Source of the DNA: Sediminicola arcticus
GTDB taxonomy: Bacteria; Bacteroidota; Bacteroidia; Flavobacteriales; Flavobacteriaceae
Length of the DNA stretch: 64,000 bases
Assembly: GCF_040566695.1 (NCBI RefSeq)
Contig: NZ_JBEXAE010000005.1
Span: forward strand, 248,001-312,000
Direction: 5' to 3'
Positions 26,514-36,200 of the stretch are shown piece after piece. Within the stretch, counting starts at the first letter, position 1. Each line of letters opens with the position of its first letter. The position numbers and the translations under genes were made by a program. Below the pieces are notes generated by a model, which did no database searches, had not been told where the DNA came from, and worked only from the letters and a program-made list of their open reading frames with translations.

Positions 26514-27575
26514 ATGGTAGATTACTTAGTTGTAGGATTAGGATTGGCAGGAATTTCATTTTGTGAAGTTTTAGAAGAACGGAATACATCTTTTAAGGTG
26601 ATTTCTGATGACTCACAAACTTCTTCCAATGTGGCTGGGGGCTTATACAATCCGGTAATCCTTAAACGTTTTACCTTGGCATGGGATGCCAAGGCTCAAT
26701 TGGACCAAGCCATTCCATTCTACAATAGGCTAGAGCAGAAGTTAGAGACCCAATTGGATTATAAGTTGCCAGTATTAAGACGGTTTGCATCCATTGAGGA
26801 ACAGAATATGTGGTTTGAAGCTGCCGATAAGCCACAACTGTCCCATTTTTTATCTACTAAGATCCTACCGAACAAGAATGGCGCTATAGATGCCCCTTTT
26901 GGTTATGGGGAGGTGCTTCACACTGGACGAGTTGCTACCAAAAAATTACTTCAAGAGTATAAAAACTACCTGGTTAAAAAAGATTTGATCCTACAGGAAA
27001 CCTTTTTATTTGATCAACTGGTTTTTGGAATAGATCAAGTTAGTTATAAGGGACTTACAGCTAAAAATGTGGTGTTTGCCACCGGGTATGGACAAAGCTC
27101 CAATCCCTTCTTTAATTATTTACCCCTTAATGGTACCAAAGGGGAATTATTGACTATAAAGGCTCCCGAATTAAAAGAAGATAGGGTCATTAAATCCTCC
27201 GTTTTCATAATACCGTTGGGTAATGATCTTTATCGGGTTGGAGCCACATACAAATGGAAGGATAAAACAAATATTCCCACAGCCGAGGCAAAGTCCGAAC
27301 TTCTGGAAAAGCTCAACACCTTTTTAAAATGTGATTATGAGGTTGTGGATCATGTTGCCGGCATTAGGCCAACCGTCGCTGATAGGCGACCTTTGGTAGG
27401 GAGACATCCAGAAAAAGAGAACGTATATGTTTTGAACGGGTTTGGCTCTAGAGGAGTAATGACTGCACCAAAAACGGCACTTGATCTCTATAATTATGCA
27501 GAAAAAGGAGTGCCCTTGTCCAAGGAGATTGATATAGATCGATTTACGAAAAAATATTATCTCATTAATTCTTAA
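26514..27575 (+). CDS. FAD-dependent oxidoreductase (DAO family)
   Basis: Cytosolic flavoenzyme of 353 residues with the D-amino-acid-oxidase/glycine-oxidase fold. The N-terminal dinucleotide-binding loop is VVGLGLAGISF (residues 6-16) and the C-terminal FAD contact is VLNGFGSRGVM. The start is placed at 26514 (MVDYLVVG); an upstream in-frame ATG at 26481 lies inside the gldN terminator and is excluded. It ends overlapping the convergent DUF983 gene by 11 bases. The substrate is unknown; an amine or amino acid is likely. Confidence 0.85.
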   Translation: MVDYLVVGLGLAGISFCEVLEERNTSFKVISDDSQTSSNVAGGLYNPVILKRFTLAWDAKAQLDQAIPFYNRLEQKLETQLDYKLPVLRRFASIEEQNMWFEAADKPQLSHFLSTKILPNKNGAIDAPFGYGEVLHTGRVATKKLLQEYKNYLVKKDLILQETFLFDQLVFGIDQVSYKGLTAKNVVFATGYGQSSNPFFNYLPLNGTKGELLTIKAPELKEDRVIKSSVFIIPLGNDLYRVGATYKWKDKTNIPTAEAKSELLEKLNTFLKCDYEVVDHVAGIRPTVADRRPLVGRHPEKENVYVLNGFGSRGVMTAPKTALDLYNYAEKGVPLSKEIDIDRFTKKYYLINS

Positions 27576-27954
27576 TGGCGCTCGGATCGTACTTCATAAA
27601 TAGGTTGATCCAGATATTTCGGGACAATCTCATAATAACAGGCATAAATCCAATCATGGTAGCTACAATAGCAATAAACGTATTGACTAAAGTAGTGCCA
27701 ACAAATAAAAATGCAATAACAAAAGCAGCAACGGCAAAGGCAATACCTACACCATAACTCACATACATGGCCCCATAAAAAAAGGAGGGTTCAATTTTAT
27801 ATTTGGTGTTGCAATGCGAACAACGCTCATTCATTTTCAACAAATTACCCAAATGATATGGATTTTGGTCCAAATACATGCTTTCTTGATGGCATTTAGG
27901 GCAACTTCCTGTTAAAATGCTGTAGAGTTTGTTTCCTTTTTTTAACATTTGCAT
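27565..27954 (-). CDS. DUF983 membrane protein
   Basis: Small protein with an N-terminal zinc-ribbon-like region, CPKCH and CSHCN (two CxxC pairs about 28 residues apart), and two C-terminal membrane helices, the DUF983 layout. The start is set at 27954 (MQMLKKGNKL, 129 residues). An in-frame ATG at 27975 exists, but its next codons coincide with a -7 box (TACCTTTG, 27972-27965). The function of DUF983 is unknown. Confidence 0.85.
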   Translation of the reverse strand: MQMLKKGNKLYSILTGSCPKCHQESMYLDQNPYHLGNLLKMNERCSHCNTKYKIEPSFFYGAMYVSYGVGIAFAVAAFVIAFLFVGTTLVNTFIAIVATMIGFMPVIMRLSRNIWINLFMKYDPSAIKN

Positions 27955-27964
27955 AAAATTTGTA

Positions 27965-27972
27965 CAAAGGTA
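27965..27972 (-). promoter_or_regulatory. -7 box of the DUF983 gene
   Basis: TACCTTTG on the minus strand matches TAnnTTTG and lies 10 bases before the chosen ATG at 27954. Confidence 0.45.
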
Positions 27973-28013
27973 CAATTTATTGATTTTTATTTAAGTAACA
28001 AGGGTCACAAAAC

Positions 28014-29936
28014 ATGCTGAATATACATAATCTTTCTGTTTCATTTGCTGGGGAATATTTGTTTGAAGAAATAGCTTTTAGATTAAATGCTGGAGATAGG
28101 GTAGGACTTATTGGAAAAAATGGAGCTGGTAAATCTACCCTGCTCAAATTATTGTCCAAAGAATTAGAACCGGATACGGGTGTTATCGCCTCGGACAAGG
28201 ATATTAGAATTGGATTTCTTAAACAGGATATAGATTTTGAACTTGGGAGATCTGTCTTGGAGGAAGCCCAACAGGCATTCAAGGAAATCAAGGAATTGGA
28301 ATTTCAATTGGATACTATTAACCATCAGTTGGTAGAGCGCACCGATTATGAAAGCGAAGGTTACAATCAATTAATCATAGACCTAAATGATATTACCCAT
28401 CTCTACGAAATTTTAGGGGGGTACAATTACCAAGGAGAGACAGAAAAAATTCTTCAAGGACTTGGATTTAGAAGAGAAGATTTTAATAAGAAGACCGAGA
28501 CCTTTTCAGGAGGATGGCGTATGCGAATTGAGTTGGCAAAACTTTTATTGCAAAACAATGAGGTGTTACTGCTGGATGAGCCCACCAACCATTTGGATAT
28601 AGAGTCCATAATCTGGTTGGAACAATTTTTAAGGAGTTACACTGGTGCCGTGGTGATCGTTTCCCACGATAAGATGTTCTTGGATAATGTTACTAATAGG
28701 ACCATTGAGATTTCTTTAGGTCGGATTTATGATTACAGCAAGCCCTATTCTGAATATCTGGTCTTACGCAAGGAAATCAGCGATCAGCAGATGAGCGCCC
28801 AGAAAAACCAAGAAAAACAGATTCAGCAGACAGAAAAGCTGATCGAAAAATTTAGGGCCAAGGCTTCCAAGGCTTCCATGGCACAATCTCTAATCAAAAA
28901 GTTAGATAAGATTGAGCGTATAGAGGTGGATGAAGATGATAATAGTGTTATGAATTTGCGTTTTCCTGTTTCCGTAACCCCAGGAAAAGTAGTTGTGGAA
29001 ATCGAAAATCTTTCCAAAAATTACGGAAAGAACGAGGTCCTGAAGCAAATTGATCTCTTGGTAGAAAGGGGAAGCAAGACCGCATTTGTTGGTCAGAATG
29101 GACAAGGTAAATCTACTTTGGCAAAAATAATGGTCGGAGAATTGGACCACGAGGGACATATAAAATTGGGCCATAATGTGCAGATTGGATATTTTGCCCA
29201 AAACCAAGCCGAATATTTAGATGGCAGCAAGACCGTGTTGAATACCATGATTGATGCAGCCAATGAAACGAATAGGAGCAAGGTAAGGGACATTTTGGGA
29301 TCCTTTTTATTTAGAGGTGAGGATGTAGATAAATACGTCAGAGTCTTGTCTGGAGGAGAACGAAACAGATTGGCTCTCGCAAAAATGTTATTACAGCCTT
29401 TTAACGTACTGGTAATGGATGAACCCACCAATCACTTGGATATCAAATCTAAAAATGTGCTTAAACAGGCACTTCAAAGTTTTGAAGGCACCCTTATTCT
29501 GGTTTCTCATGATAGGGATTTTCTACAGGGATTAACGGGTAACGTCTATGAATTTAAAGACGGTAACATTAGGGAATACCTTGGGGATATAGATTTTTAC
29601 TTGGAAGAACGAAAAGCACAGGACTTTAGGGCCATTGAAAAAAAGCAAAAAGTCGTAAAGGCCAAAGAAAAAAATAAGGATAAAGAAGTGACCTTTGAGG
29701 ACCAAAAAAAAATTAAGTCTCTGAAAAACAAATTGAGCAATGCCGAAAGTACTATTGGGGTGCTTGAAAAGGAAATTGCCACTATTGATCACGAGCTTCT
29801 CATGAATTATGATGCTACCATTGCCCAGAAGAACTTTTTTGATACCTATGAGAAAAAGAAAAAGGAGCTTAAAAAGCTTATGGATCTTTGGGAAGGTATA
29901 ACCATGGAGCTGGAGGAAATGACAGAAAAGTCTTAA
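28014..29936 (+). CDS. ABC-F family ATPase (ribosome-associated type)
   Basis: Cytosolic protein of 640 residues with two ABC domains and no membrane segment, which marks the ABC-F family acting on ribosomes. Walker A is GKNGAGKST (about 36-44) and GQNGQGKST in the second domain. The signatures are FSGGWRMR and LSGGERNR, and Walker B is LLLDEPTNHLD and LVMDEPTNHLD. A charged linker with the KASMAQSLIKKLDKI stretch joins them. The C-terminal 90 residues form a coiled coil as in Uup. I cannot tell a housekeeping role from an antibiotic-resistance role. Confidence 0.92.
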   Translation: MLNIHNLSVSFAGEYLFEEIAFRLNAGDRVGLIGKNGAGKSTLLKLLSKELEPDTGVIASDKDIRIGFLKQDIDFELGRSVLEEAQQAFKEIKELEFQLDTINHQLVERTDYESEGYNQLIIDLNDITHLYEILGGYNYQGETEKILQGLGFRREDFNKKTETFSGGWRMRIELAKLLLQNNEVLLLDEPTNHLDIESIIWLEQFLRSYTGAVVIVSHDKMFLDNVTNRTIEISLGRIYDYSKPYSEYLVLRKEISDQQMSAQKNQEKQIQQTEKLIEKFRAKASKASMAQSLIKKLDKIERIEVDEDDNSVMNLRFPVSVTPGKVVVEIENLSKNYGKNEVLKQIDLLVERGSKTAFVGQNGQGKSTLAKIMVGELDHEGHIKLGHNVQIGYFAQNQAEYLDGSKTVLNTMIDAANETNRSKVRDILGSFLFRGEDVDKYVRVLSGGERNRLALAKMLLQPFNVLVMDEPTNHLDIKSKNVLKQALQSFEGTLILVSHDRDFLQGLTGNVYEFKDGNIREYLGDIDFYLEERKAQDFRAIEKKQKVVKAKEKNKDKEVTFEDQKKIKSLKNKLSNAESTIGVLEKEIATIDHELLMNYDATIAQKNFFDTYEKKKKELKKLMDLWEGITMELEEMTEKS

Positions 29937-30019
29937 TCCCCTACAAATTCTATAAAGCTACACCACAACTTTTGGTACTTTCACAACAAAAATTGATACG
30001 ACACTTGTCTTACATCGAT

Positions 30020-30027
30020 TATTTTTG
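30020..30027 (+). promoter_or_regulatory. -7 box of the first LRR gene
   Basis: TATTTTTG fits TAnnTTTG, about 90 bases before the ATG at 30118. A TTG lies 24 bases upstream, slightly beyond the usual spacing. Confidence 0.4.
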
Positions 30028-30117
30028 TTATTAGCCTACTTTTAAACTTTATTTGTAGGATAATTCTTATGAATTTCAGACTACAAGGGTTTGTTATTCA
30101 ATCAAAGTTGAAACTAC

Positions 30118-31008
30118 ATGAAACAAGCATTTTTCGTTTTAGTTATTCTTATGTTAAATGGACCTTTGGTATCGGCCAATATTAGTTCTCAGGAAAAAAA
30201 AGTTCTTACAGATTTATATACTAGTACAAATGGAGCCCATTGGAAGGTGACTTGGGACTTAAATTCACCTGTGACCGAATGGTACGGAGTGAAAGTGGAA
30301 GGTGGTAAAATTGTTTCTTTGAATTTGTTCAACAACAACCTTCAAGGGGTCTTACCAATTTCTTTAGGTAACCTCCTTTTTCTGGAGGAATTAAATTTAG
30401 CCTTTAATACGCTTTCTGGTGAGATACCCGAAACCATTACCAAACTAAGAAAATTAAAAGTGCTCAGGTTGGGTAAAAACAAATTGGAAGGTGAAATACC
30501 TGAGGATATTGGTAATCTGGAAAAGTTGGTAATTATGGAGATGTTCGATAATGGGCTGTCTGGTAATTTGCCTGTCAGTATTGGAAAGATGAAGGTATTA
30601 AAGTTGTTATATCTTTCTTACAATTACCTAAGTGGAAAGATACCAGCTGAAGTGGGAAATTTAGAATCTCTAGAAAGATTGGAATTGGCAGATAATGAAA
30701 TAGAAGGCGAGGTACCCTATGGGATTGCCAAACTTTCAAATTTAAAAGCAATGACCTTGGCAGAAAATAAATTGACTGGTAATTTTCCAGAACATATTTT
30801 TTCAATGCCCAACCTGAAACTTTTGCAGATGCAGAATAATAATTTTGAAGCCTTTACATCAAATCATATAGCTCAGGATCATACACAATTAGCCCTGTTG
30901 GATATAGATAAAAGGGCGGATAGATATGAAAAGAATAAGTTCAAGGATTTATTTATCCCTAGTACCACTGGTACAGCGGAGACTACGTTCGAAGACGATG
31001 ACAATTAA
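30118..31008 (+). CDS. Secreted leucine-rich-repeat protein 1
   Basis: Exported protein of 296 residues with a signal peptide (about 1-20). An N-terminal cap resembles those of plant LRR receptors (VLTDLYTSTNGAHWKVTWDL, then WYGVKV). It is followed by about seven 24-residue repeats of the plant-specific type (LxLxxNxLxGxIPxxxGxLxxL). There is no kinase, T9SS sorting domain or membrane anchor. The C-terminus is a short charged tail ending EDDDN. The second LRR gene follows after 12 bases and is clearly a paralogue. The role is unknown; protein or glycan binding at the surface is inferred from the fold. Confidence 0.85.
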   Translation: MKQAFFVLVILMLNGPLVSANISSQEKKVLTDLYTSTNGAHWKVTWDLNSPVTEWYGVKVEGGKIVSLNLFNNNLQGVLPISLGNLLFLEELNLAFNTLSGEIPETITKLRKLKVLRLGKNKLEGEIPEDIGNLEKLVIMEMFDNGLSGNLPVSIGKMKVLKLLYLSYNYLSGKIPAEVGNLESLERLELADNEIEGEVPYGIAKLSNLKAMTLAENKLTGNFPEHIFSMPNLKLLQMQNNNFEAFTSNHIAQDHTQLALLDIDKRADRYEKNKFKDLFIPSTTGTAETTFEDDDN

Positions 31009-31020
31009 AACATTTAGATT

Positions 31021-31926
31021 ATGATGTTAACAAATGAAATCTGTAACTTAAAAAGTTTTCTATTATTGGGGATTTTCGCATTGGCATCCAACTTGGTTGT
31101 TTTTGCTGAAGTTGGCCGAAATGATCGGGAAGCTCTGGTAGCGCTGTATAACACTACCAACGGAGATGAGTGGACCAAGACATGGGACCTAAACGAGCCA
31201 GTATCCAATTGGTATGGGGTAAAGGTGGTCAATGATAGGGTGGTAGAGATCAATTTGTTCCGCAACAACCTGCAAGGGGTACTTCCGGAAAGTATTGGTA
31301 GACTAAGCCACTTAGTCCAATTGAATTTAGCATTTAATGCGATCAGTGGAGAAATCCCTACAAGTTTGGTTCAGTTAACCGAACTCAAAGTGTTGCGTTT
31401 GGAAATGAATCGGATCAAAGGAGAGCTTCCTTTGGATATCGGTAAAATGAAGAATTTGGAAGAGCTTACCTTGTTTAATAATTTCTTATCTGGTAGTATC
31501 CCTGAGAGTATAGGAGGCCTGAGTAATCTAAAGGTGTTGAATATTTCCAGTAATAACCTAAAAGGTGCCATTCCAACTTCCTTGGGCAATCTGGCCAAAT
31601 TGGAAGTATTGGGCCTTTTTGAGAATACGTTGGATGGCTCTATCCCTTCAGAATTGGGTAACTTGTTAAAGTTAAAAGAACTGGTCTTGGCCAACAATAC
31701 ACTAGGAGGGGAAATTCCAAGGGAATTTGGCCAATTGGTAAGTCTGCAGATTTTTCAAATACAGAACAATAGATTTAATTCTTCCAAGAATTTGGAGATT
31801 ATGGATTCCAATCAATTCTTGGTTTTTGATTACGATAAAGATTATATTAAGCCCAAATATAAAACGGTCGATTTTTATAATTCAAGAATGGCCGGTTCTA
31901 AATTTGAGGATGAAGAGAATGAATAG
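31021..31926 (+). CDS. Secreted leucine-rich-repeat protein 2 (tandem paralogue)
   Basis: Protein of 301 residues with the same architecture as its upstream neighbour: a signal peptide (about 1-29), an N-terminal cap (VALYNTTNGDEWTKTWDLNE, then WYGVKV), about seven plant-type repeats, and an acidic end (KFEDEENE). The caps and the repeat phase can be aligned by eye along the whole length, so it arose by duplication, but the sequences have diverged considerably. The gap to LRR 1 is 12 bases and a terminator follows, so the two form a two-gene operon. Confidence 0.85.
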   Translation: MMLTNEICNLKSFLLLGIFALASNLVVFAEVGRNDREALVALYNTTNGDEWTKTWDLNEPVSNWYGVKVVNDRVVEINLFRNNLQGVLPESIGRLSHLVQLNLAFNAISGEIPTSLVQLTELKVLRLEMNRIKGELPLDIGKMKNLEELTLFNNFLSGSIPESIGGLSNLKVLNISSNNLKGAIPTSLGNLAKLEVLGLFENTLDGSIPSELGNLLKLKELVLANNTLGGEIPREFGQLVSLQIFQIQNNRFNSSKNLEIMDSNQFLVFDYDKDYIKPKYKTVDFYNSRMAGSKFEDEENE

Positions 31927-31956
31927 TTGATTATAATTTTAGTTAGTTTGGTTAAG

Positions 31957-31983
31957 AAGGATGCGTTAAGCATCCTTTTTTTA
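31957..31983 (+). terminator. Terminator after the LRR pair
   Basis: Stem AAGGATGC/GCATCCTT with a 5-base loop, followed by a T-run. Confidence 0.85.
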
Positions 31984-32039
31984 TGTGCTAGGATTCGGCT
32001 TTTAGGAAATATTTAACTAAGTGCGCTTAAACTAAAGGG

Positions 32040-32062
32040 TACTTTTGTTGTCTATACAACAA
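32040..32062 (+). promoter_or_regulatory. -7 box and inverted repeat ahead of the RND efflux operon
   Basis: TACTTTTG (32040-32047) fits TAnnTTTG. It overlaps a perfect 7-base inverted repeat TTGTTGT-CTAT-ACAACAA (32045-32062) located where the transcript would begin. This position suits a repressor operator for an efflux operon. No regulator gene is adjacent. Confidence 0.45.
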
Positions 32063-32083
32063 TTATATTATAGCCTTAACTTA

Positions 32084-33217
32084 ATGGATACAAGAAAAAT
32101 AGTGCTGTCTGTACTTGGATTGCTTTTAATTGCAGTGTCATTTTATGCTGCTTCCGTAATCATCGCCAATAAAAACACACAGAAACCAATACCCGAAAAA
32201 GTAGTAAAAACGGTATTAGTGCAATCCGTGGAAAATGGAATTGTACCCATTGTAGTTTCTGCCAATGGTAATTTAATGGCCAAAAGAAGGGTGGAACTTT
32301 TTTCTGAAGTTCAAGGAGTCTTTAAATCTGGGAGTGTTCTTTTTAAACCTGGACAGAAGTATATGGCTGGGCAGACCATAATAAGTATTGATGCGCAAGA
32401 GTATTATGCTAGTGTGCAATCTTCTAAAAGTAATCTGTATAATTTGATTACGTCTATCATGCCCGATTTACGTTTAGATTATCCAGAGGTTTTTCCAAAA
32501 TGGGAGGCGTATCTCAGAAATTTTGACATACAAAAAACTACACCTTCGTTACCTCAAATGGATTCTGAAAAGGAACGTTACTTTATTTCTGGTAGGGGTA
32601 TACTCACTAATTACTACAACGTAAAAAATCAGGAACAAAGACTTTCAAAATATAGGATTACCGCTCCTTTTAGTGGTGTGGTGACCGATGCTCTAGTCAC
32701 TGAAGGTACTCTAGTGCGCTCTGGACAGAAACTTGGGGAGTTTATTGATCCTAGCGTTTATGAATTGGAGGTTGCCGTTAGTAAAAGCTATAGTGATCTT
32801 TTAAAACTGGATGAGCAGGTAGAATTAGTGAACTTAGACAACAGTAAGAAATATATGGGTAAAGTTGCTAGGATCAATGGTAATATAGATCAACTATCCC
32901 AGACGATTAGGGCATTTATAGAAGTTCGCAATGCCGATTTGAAGGAGGGGATGTACCTACAGGCGAATTTGAATACCAAGGAAGAAGCTGAAGCCATTGA
33001 AATAGATAGAGGACTGTTACTGGAAGGAGATAAAATCTTTGTGGTCAGAGATACTATTTTGGATATGATAGATGTAAAACCTATATTTTTTAGTGATAAA
33101 AAGGTAGTTTTAAAAGAAGTACCCAATGGAACTACCATCTTATCCAAGCCTGTTATAGGAGCTTATGCCGGTATGTTGGTAAAAGTATTGAAGGACACGG
33201 CTAATACAGAAGAATAA
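32084..33217 (+). CDS. RND efflux periplasmic adaptor (membrane fusion protein)
   Basis: Adaptor of a tripartite efflux pump, 377 residues. The N-terminal membrane segment or signal (about 6-25) is followed by a lipoyl/hairpin domain (VQGVFKSGSVLFKPGQ near residue 80), then beta-barrel segments (ITAPFSGVVTDALVTEGTLV) and a membrane-proximal domain. The ATG at 32084 (MDTRKIVL) is preferred to an in-frame TTG at 32045 that falls in the promoter. It overlaps the pump gene by one base (TAATG). Confidence 0.92.
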   Translation: MDTRKIVLSVLGLLLIAVSFYAASVIIANKNTQKPIPEKVVKTVLVQSVENGIVPIVVSANGNLMAKRRVELFSEVQGVFKSGSVLFKPGQKYMAGQTIISIDAQEYYASVQSSKSNLYNLITSIMPDLRLDYPEVFPKWEAYLRNFDIQKTTPSLPQMDSEKERYFISGRGILTNYYNVKNQEQRLSKYRITAPFSGVVTDALVTEGTLVRSGQKLGEFIDPSVYELEVAVSKSYSDLLKLDEQVELVNLDNSKKYMGKVARINGNIDQLSQTIRAFIEVRNADLKEGMYLQANLNTKEEAEAIEIDRGLLLEGDKIFVVRDTILDMIDVKPIFFSDKKVVLKEVPNGTTILSKPVIGAYAGMLVKVLKDTANTEE

Positions 33218-36200
33218 TGAGGGGTCTTATAGCTTATTTTATAAAGTATCATGTAGCGGTTAGCGTATTTATACTTGCGGTTGTTGTTTTTGGAATCGCA
33301 GGAGCGCTTTCATTGAAGTCGTCTTACTTTCCATTATCGGATTCCAAGAATATAGCCATCAATATTGCTTATCCAGGAGCTTCACCACAAGAAGTGGAGG
33401 AAGGTATTGTTCTTAAAATTGAGGACAACCTTAAAGGATTGCAAGGCGTAGATAGGGTGACTTCTACTTCTAGGGAAAATAGTGGGACCATCAATGTAGA
33501 GATTGAGAAAGGTAGGGATATAGATTTTATGTTACTCGAGGTAAAGAATGCTGTGGATAGGGTGCCTTCGTTTCCTACTGGGATGGAGCCTTTGATTGTG
33601 TCTAAATTGGAAGAGGTAAGACAAACCATTAGTTTCTCAGTAAGTGGTGATAATGTGCCGTTGGCCACCTTAAAACAAATAGGACGGCAGATAGAGAACG
33701 ATATTCGCGCAATGGAGGGCATCTCCCAGATCAATATTTCAGGATATCCACAAGAAGAGATTGAAATTGCGGTTAATGAGAATAGTCTTCTTGCCTATAA
33801 CGTATCCTTTACTGAAGTTTCCCAAGCGGTAGCTAATGCCAATATTTTGGTGACAGGAGGAAATATAAAGACAGACGCTGAAGAATATCTCATAAGGGCG
33901 AATAATAGAGCCTATTATGGGGATGAGCTGTCTAATCTTATTGTAAGGGCGGATGCATCCGGACAGACGGTCAGATTGAAAGATGTGGCCATTATTAGGG
34001 ATCGCTTCTCAGAAACGCCCAACACGTCTTATTTCAATGGAAATTTGGCAGTAAATGTGAGTATTACCAGCACCAATACTGAGGATTTAATCTCTGCGGC
34101 CGAATTGGTAAAGAAATATGTTGAGGAGTTCAACCAAAAATACAATAACGTTCAGGCCAATGTGGTCAGTGATCAGTCCGTAACCTTGACCCAAAGGACA
34201 GAATTGCTGACCGAGAATGCTATTATGGGGATGATTTTGGTTTTGATTTTCCTTTCATTATTCTTGAACACAAGACTTGCTTTTTGGGTGGCCTTTGGTC
34301 TACCCATTTCATTTTTAGGGATGTTCATCTTTGCAGGCTTCTTTGACGTTACCATAAATGTACTTTCCTTATTCGGAATGATTATCGTAATAGGTATTTT
34401 GGTGGATGATGGTATTGTGATTGCGGAAAATATTTACCAACATTACGAGAAGGGTAAAAGCCCAATACAAGCGGCCATAGATGGAACTATGGAGGTGATA
34501 CCTCCCATTGTTTCAGCTATTATAACCACCATACTTGCGTTTTCCATATTCTTGTTCTTAGATGGACGAATTGGGGAATTCTTTAGCGAGGTGTCAGTGA
34601 TCGTCATTCTTACATTAATAGTTTCCTTGGTAGAAGCTTTGATTATTTTACCAGCTCATTTAGCACATTCCAAAGCGCTGCAGCCTTTGGATAAAAAACC
34701 TAAAAAAGGGATTGCAAAAGTATTCTCCAAATTAAGGATAATCAACGACTATGGGGATAAGATGATGGTCTGGATGAGGGATGTTTTATATGGTCCTGCA
34801 TTAAGATTTACGTTAAAGCACAAAATTCTTACATTTTCATTTTTTGTAATGGCATTGGTGCTTACCCTGGGGTCTGTGGGTGGAGGAGTTATAAGGACTG
34901 CATTTTTTCCTTCAATAGCGAGTGACCGGGTACAAGTTTCTTTATTGATGCCCAACGGTACCAATGAGAAAATTACGGATTCTATTATTAGCCTGATCGA
35001 AGAAAAGGCTGAAATCGTGAATCAAGAGCTTACAGAAAGGTATTTAAAAGGAACGGATAAGGTTCTTTTTGAAAATATGATCAGAACGGTGGGTCCTGGA
35101 TCTTCTGCGGCTTCTCTGGTCATAAATCTATTGCCAGGAGAAGAAAGACCGGACAATATACCATCTAGTATGGTAACAAGTAGGTTGCAAGAATTGGTTG
35201 GCCCCGTATTAGGGGTTGAAAGCCTAATCTATGGGTCTGGTGGGAATTTTGGGGGAGATCCTGTTTCGGTTTCCCTAATTGGGAATAATATTCAGGAACT
35301 AAAGGCTGCCAAAAAGGAATTAAAAACTGCTTTAGAGAACAATGCCCTTTTAAAAGATGTAGCTGATAATGATCCGGCGGGTATTAAGGAAATACGCTTA
35401 GAGCTCAAGGAAAACGCCTATTTATTAGGATTGGATCTACGGACTATAATGAATCAGGTGAGGGCTGGTTTTTTTGGTACACAGGCCCAACGTTTCCAAA
35501 GAGGACAAGATGAGATTAGGGTATGGGTGCGCTATGATCGTGAAAATAGGTCGTCCATTACAGACCTTGATGAAATGAGAATAACCACTCCTTCTGGTAA
35601 TAAAGTTCCTTTAAAGGAAATTGCTACATATACCATAGAAAGGGGAGATGTGGCTATCAACCATTTAGATGGACGTAGGGAAATTCAAATATCTGCGGAT
35701 TTGAAGGATGATAAGACCACAAGTGCAACGGATATTATGACAGAGATCAGAACCCAGATCATGCCGGAGATACAATCAAAATATGCAACGGTATCTGCTT
35801 CTTATGAAGGTCAGAATAGGGAGGCAGGAAAATTATTAGGTTCTTTAAAATCTGTAGGACTAACAGTTTTATTGTTGATCTACATCACCATTGCATTTAC
35901 TTTTAGGAGTTTTAGCCAACCACTTTTATTAATACTGTTAGTGCCTTTTAGTTTAACAGCTGTGGCATGGGGACACTGGATTCATGATTTCCCCATTAAT
36001 ATCCTCTCCATGTTGGGTATTATTGCTTTGGTAGGGATTATGGTAAATGATGGGTTAGTGCTAATAGGCAAGTTCAATAATAACCTAAGAGAGGGGATGA
36101 AGTTTGATGATGCTATTTTTGAAGCTGGTAAATCTAGATTTAGGGCTATATTCTTAACATCTATCACCACTATTGCCGGTTTGGCTCCCTTACTTTTGGA

